Source: Azolla pinnata
Taxonomy: Eukaryota > Streptophyta > Polypodiopsida > Salviniales > Salviniaceae
Length of the DNA: 24,467 nucleotides
Direction: 5' to 3'
Assembly (NCBI GenBank): GCA_037176905.1
Contig: JBBBWG010008191.1
Coordinates: 1 to 24,467, forward strand
The position numbers and the translations under genes are program-made. Within the stretch, counting starts at the first letter, position 1. Every line of letters starts with the position of its first letter. Below the pieces are notes generated by a model. It made no database searches and was not told the DNA's origin. It saw nothing but the letters and a program-made list of their open reading frames with translations. Shown one piece after another: positions 21,001-24,467 of the stretch.

Positions 21001-24000
21001 AGAGTTCCACTTCCTTTGCGTAACACTTCATCAGGGGGCATTGGAATGATTGTTGCCAGGGAAAAGATAAAAGGATGTACATACGTCATGTACAAAAAGT
21101 AAGTAGCAACTGCATCAGAAACTGAGTAGGAAGCCATGGTCTACAAAAACAAGTTGAAAAGGACATAAGATGGGATGATTCGTATGAGCTAAAGTAGCAT
21201 TTATAAAATCGATATTCTGTGACATCTGCTACCTGAGGTTGTTCCATGGCAAATCGCACCATATCTTCTGGATTTACCTCTAAAGGGTCATAGCCAAGTT
21301 TGGCTTTCGTCACAGCCTGTATATAATGGATATTTCTCATTATATGATATCTTGTGTTATTTGATGGTAGAAATGCTCAAAATGTGAAACAAAAATAGAA
21401 TAGCCCAATTCAAAGATTACCTTCAAACCTTGACTGCCTTGGGGTAGATAACTATCACGTTTAACCCATGCAAAACAATCAAGATGACAAGCAAACTTTC
21501 CACGGCACTCCCCTTGAACAGGATCACAACTGAAACCGATTTCCTATGTCATTTTTGCACACAAAAAATTTGTTATCACCAAAATGAACAAAGAAAACCT
21601 TCAGTTTCATCATCCGCAAATGCACAAAAATATTCTAATGGGAGACTCCTCAAAAATACACAGATACAAACAAAGGGAACAGATGTCAAAGAAAAGCTTC
21701 AGTTTCACAAAGTAACAATCTAGAAGGCTAAATTCAAATTTGTCAGTAGTTTCTTACCATTTAAAGCGGAAAAAGAAACCATAAAACACAATTGTGGAAA
21801 TAGATCCTGAAAAATCTTTAAGCTTCAGTGATTATTAGAATACATTGAACTTACCTCAGACATTTTGATTCCATGATACAATGCCCGAGCTTCTAAAAAC
21901 GGCCAATCAAAAAAGTCTCCATTGTATGTCACATATATTCCTGGTTTCACTTCTTGCATGTGGCTAAACCAGCATGCCAGCAACTCTTTCTGCACTTATC
22001 TAACTGAATAAGCCAAGAAAACTATAATCCAACATTAATGCCTGAAATAACACACGTTAATTGTACCTCACTAGAAACATTGGTAACCTTGAAGTGCCCT
22101 TCAAATTCTTGCTTGGGTGTATACTCTAGATCTTGAATATCCTGACCCACACACTGCAGAGAAAGATTTCCCATCAATCTATCTTATTCCTTGACTTTCG
22201 CTGAACTGAGAAAATATATTATATTTGATATGGTGATACAAGTCTCCTAGTAAATGAGTTATATGGATACTTTATATATTCCATCTGGCTTCTCACCTCA
22301 CGGTTGACGATAAGATAGCCATCACCGTCTATCATGTATGAAATCATCATCACCATATCATAGGATGCATCAGGAAATTTTAGTGGAAGTTTTGTTGTCT
22401 CGATATCAAAAGCACAAACACGAACTTCTGCACGCTGCAATATGTCTGACTTTGCTAGTTTCACATTTGAGTTTTCAATTGCAACAGTGTACCATTGACC
22501 ACACCTTACATCTGAAAAACCAAAAGAAGTGAGATTATGCATACCTGTTTCATGTGTTTACCACACAATAATGCAAAAGGTATAATACTCACCATTGTCA
22601 ATAGAGAAGCGCACATGGTAAGGAACATCATACTCGCGGATGTCCATGATCAAGTCAAGGTAATCTTGGGCTTTTACAGTATCTTTCTTATTTTCACTGT
22701 TACAACATATGACCAATAAAGAGATAACCACATTAAAGTCTCTATATGTTATATTTGTTATCAAACCACAGAATTTGAGATATAAATCGCTCTTTGTTGA
22801 TTATATACCCATTGTGTTTATAGAAGCTCGTGAAATAAACAAATATAACATTAATATTAATATATCCTCAGTACAAAGATATAGCAAAGAAGTTCACCTT
22901 GATCCATAAAGAAATGATTCATACGCTTCTGCAGCTTCCAATTTTGCCTGATTTTTGTGAACTACCGCTACAAGTTCACTTTTAACTTGCATAAGTTCTT
23001 GAACTGTATTGAAGCTAATCTTCAGGAAAGTCCCTTGAATCCCAGAAAGATGGTTTTTCTTTATTTTGGAGGCAAGTACAGACAGGTCAGAATGTCAGCC
23101 TTAAAGCATCAAATCACAGAACCAACAAGATAAGTAAAGCAATATCTCACAAGATCAAGATCTTCTTTCTGAACAATCTCGATATTGGCTACAGTGTGTT
23201 CATATCGACGCCTGAGATAAGCCTCAACTTCTAGCTCTAGTCCCCTCTGAAAATATGGTGCAAGTATGGTGCTCAAAAAATATGGTAGACAACATTTTCT
23301 AAACAAAACGTAAAAGCAAAGAAACTGCCTATCCCCAACCTTTGTGGCTAGATAGAAGTATGGTGCAAATTTGAATTGTGACTTAAATGTAGACCCATCC
23401 TGCAGTGGAAATGTGGAATTTAGAAATTTATAGTCTGCCAAATATGCAAATTCAAACACAATTACTCAGTAAAAACTGCAATTTTTGCTTATATGGATAC
23501 AATACCAGAAAATGTTTGCTGCGTAAATGTGTGATTTTCGGAAATTTTTGCATTATAAAGATACGATATTAGAAAGTTCTCTCCCTCGAGATGCAATGTC
23601 AAAAAATGTTTGTTGCATTAAGATGCAATCAAGGAGATGTTCAAATATAAAGTTTGGCAAACATTCTCTATAGAAGGTCCAAATTGGGAAACTTTTACCA
23701 AAGGAAAGCTTAGATTCTGAATAGAGGACGGCTATAGATGATCGCACAAACCTGGCACATGAAGTATAGATCCACACAGCTGTAAGTTTCATTTGTATCT
23801 TGATCTTCGATCGAAGACTGCAGAGAGAAAGCCAGAAAGATTTAAATTAAATGCAATCCATTGCAAGTTCACGGGAATCAATGACGTTTGTTGACATGGA
23901 TCACACATGAAATAGTTCTTCGTAAAAAATTCTTCTCTGGAATTTGCAACGATCTGCTGACGGATTTGATTAATGAAATATTTCTTTGCACCAACCCATC

Positions 24001-24467
24001 CATACGTTCTTATAAGAATTCATGACAATTTCTTGACAGAGCTACCGATGACGTAGTTCTTTGCAGCAATAACTGACATATTCCAAGCAATGCATATAAC
24101 ACACTTGTACACAATTCGTCCCAGCAGGAATCCATAGCAGAAACCTCGATCCATAACAACTCATTAAAAAACCTCGATAGATAGCCTTCTAATTTCTGCA
24201 CCTGGAATTCTTAAAAAATGAGGCAACCGAATGCTTATGCCGAGAGAGAGAGGGAGAGGGAGGGAGAGAAAATATGCATGTGCATCTTTCTCGTGACTTA
24301 CAGGTGAAAGCGTGATGAGCCATCCGAGGCGAGCTTCCCCTTCGCTGAACACCTCGTAACCTAATTTCGACTCCACTGCATCTTCTGCATTTCGCCGAAC
24401 CTTGGATCTTCCAACTCTACGTACAGAATCCCTCCCGACAACAGACGATGACGAATCATGGTTCGCC
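11408..24467 (-). CDS. POL2A: DNA polymerase epsilon catalytic subunit A (49 exons, nearly or wholly complete)
   Basis: This nuclear replicative polymerase synthesises the leading strand and proofreads with a 3'-5' exonuclease; in plants (Arabidopsis TIL1/ABO4/ESD7) it also affects embryo cell cycle, gene silencing and flowering. I traced 49 exons, all in phase and all GT-AG except one GC-AG, giving 2255 residues plus stop; the human protein is 2286 and Arabidopsis about 2160. Visible parts in order are the N-terminal domain, exonuclease motifs [15 protein letters not shown] and YSVSD, the catalytic [4Fe-4S] cysteines, polymerase motifs [24 protein letters not shown] and ELDTDG (the DTDG form typical of epsilon), a linker with a PIP-like motif, the inactive second polymerase half, and the C-terminal Cys-rich modules. 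No stop or frameshift was seen. The first visible codon is cut by the window edge. Exons are listed in the block entries. Confidence 0.98.
12139..12160. repeat. (CA)11 microsatellite
   Basis: Eleven perfect CA units in polymerase epsilon intron 46, starting about 30 bases inside the intron from the donor at 12191. Confidence 0.95.
12192..15920 (-). other. POL2A: Polymerase epsilon exons 31-46: inactive second polymerase half
   Basis: Exons 15723-15920, 15555-15629, 15265-15455, 14982-15165, 14835-14899, 14611-14743, 14335-14436, 14168-14251, 13956-14030, 13548-13870, 13376-13424, 13119-13279, 12981-13047, 12749-12907, 12486-12662 and 12192-12413. Signatures are [74 protein letters not shown]-like [33 protein letters not shown] and WHSLLFMDQ. 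This half lacks catalytic acids across the family and has a structural role in the CMG-linked holoenzyme. Exon 44 includes a Gln/Ser/Pro-rich stretch ([16 protein letters not shown]) not conserved in relatives I recall. Confidence 0.93.
14031..14167 (-). other. POL2A: Polymerase epsilon intron 38: GC-AG intron
   Basis: Exon 38 must end ...LRDHQQ and exon 39 must begin VLWVSEDG by homology. The donor at that point is CAG|GCATGC and the acceptor CCGTAG. No GT lies at the junction. The intron also holds two ~25-bp near copies (AAATTGATGCAAATTTATAG at about 14087 and AAATCGATGCAAATTTATAT at about 14126), each followed by GTAAT. Confidence 0.88.
16007..16730 (-). other. POL2A: Polymerase epsilon exons 29-30: linker with PIP-box-like motif
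   Basis: Exons 16261-16730 and 16007-16157. After [20 protein letters not shown] comes a poorly conserved, charged region rich in Gln, Asn and Lys. Exon 30 carries QAGVGAFF at about residues 1325-1332, which fits the PCNA-interaction consensus Q-x-x-aliphatic-x-x-F-F at a position like the PIP box of human polymerase epsilon. Binding to PCNA is inferred. Confidence 0.85.
16818..20848 (-). other. POL2A: Polymerase epsilon exons 13-28: polymerase domain with Fe-S cysteines
   Basis: Exons 20672-20848, 20423-20536, 20194-20331, 19887-20005, 19654-19795, 19478-19572, 19281-19386, 19090-19169, 18836-19012, 18668-18752, 18517-18597, 18286-18429, 17648-17743, 17371-17571, 17038-17092 and 16818-16960. 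Motif A is DVAAMYPN (D615), motif [15 protein letters not shown] (about 798-811) and motif C DTDG (D849, D851). [13 protein letters not shown] (C640, C643, C652) with the later GICMRENPF (C736) has the spacing of the yeast catalytic-domain Fe-S ligands. Exon 16 ends at an unusual GTCCAA donor, supported by phase and homology. Intron 24 (17744-18285) is the longest in the gene and AT-rich. Confidence 0.95.
20976..22511 (-). other. POL2A: Polymerase epsilon exons 7-12: 3'-5' exonuclease domain
   Basis: Exons 22297-22511, 22067-22153, 21855-21989, 21421-21543, 21233-21316 and 20976-21140. Exo I is [11 protein letters not shown] (D253 and E255 in visible numbering), Exo [12 protein letters not shown] (about 340-349, catalytic D343) and Exo [14 protein letters not shown] (437 on, D441). 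All catalytic acids are present, so proofreading should be active. Exon 10 carries [14 protein letters not shown], typical of epsilon. Confidence 0.96.
22593..24467 (-). other. POL2A: Polymerase epsilon exons 1-6: N-terminal domain
   Basis: Exons 24302-24467, 23752-23817, 23340-23399, 23151-23246, 22898-23058 and 22593-22696. Signature stretches are [65 protein letters not shown] and [16 protein letters not shown], all matching the epsilon N-terminal domain. Exon 1 opens with ANHDSSSS then a basic stretch. Its 166 bases leave one base at the window edge, a G in third codon position. Intron 1 (23818-24301) holds a GA-rich run at 24241-24271. Confidence 0.95.
24241..24271. repeat. GA/GGGA-rich simple repeat
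   Basis: A purine run of GAGAGAG and GGGAGAG units in polymerase epsilon intron 1, about 30-60 bases downstream of the exon 1 donor on the minus strand. On the transcript it is a CU-rich stretch. Confidence 0.85.

Noticed and set aside
1-24467. Transposable elements, tRNA genes or organelle DNA
   Set aside because: I saw no reverse transcriptase, transposase, integrase, terminal repeat pairs, tRNA-like folds or plastid/mitochondrial genes. A search with a repeat library could still find short decayed pieces.

Overview
The window is nuclear DNA of a land plant. All three recognised genes are plant-type and split by short to medium GT-AG introns (mostly about 75-200 bp, the longest about 1.1 kb). 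They are a CYP72-clan cytochrome P450, a two-zinc-knuckle DWNN/RING ubiquitin ligase of the PQT3/RBBP6 kind, and the catalytic subunit of DNA polymerase epsilon. Arabidopsis-type telomere motifs (CCCTAAA / TTTAGGG) occur at several places. The polymerase matches the Arabidopsis protein almost exon by exon as I remember it, but with many substitutions, so the plant may lie outside the flowering plants. That is an inference and the species cannot be named from the sequence.

Layout (all three genes on the minus strand). 1-2951: first three exons of the P450, whose C-terminal half, with the heme-binding cysteine, lies beyond the left edge. Its introns hold much simple and tandem repeat: an array of TTGACT motifs, a ~30-bp repeat, a fresh 61-bp tandem duplication, and a 32-bp minisatellite joined to telomere-type repeats. 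2952-4264: spacer holding the P450 upstream region and the presumed 3' UTR of the next gene. 4265-9076: complete DWNN/RING ligase gene, 15 coding exons, about 939 residues, ending in an Arg/His run made by a microsatellite. 9077-11407: spacer with telo-boxes, a long purine-rich minisatellite (~51-bp unit), a (GAT)12 run, an unexplained 190-codon open frame on the plus strand, and a telomere-like block just beyond the polymerase stop codon. 11408-24467: polymerase epsilon gene, 49 coding exons, 2255 residues visible. The right edge cuts the first visible codon, whose last base is G, so it may be the ATG itself.

The three genes do not form a known pathway. The polymerase copies the leading strand in the nucleus and has roles in checkpoint signalling and chromatin inheritance. 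The DWNN protein is a predicted nuclear ubiquitin ligase linked by homology to stress tolerance and RNA 3'-end processing. The P450 is an ER-anchored monooxygenase probably acting on a hormone or other small molecule. I found no tRNA, rRNA, CRISPR array, or recognisable retroelement or DNA transposon. The notable material is the dense tandem repeats in introns and spacers, a GC-AG intron in the polymerase gene, a PIP-box-like motif in the polymerase, and the unexplained plus-strand open frame.
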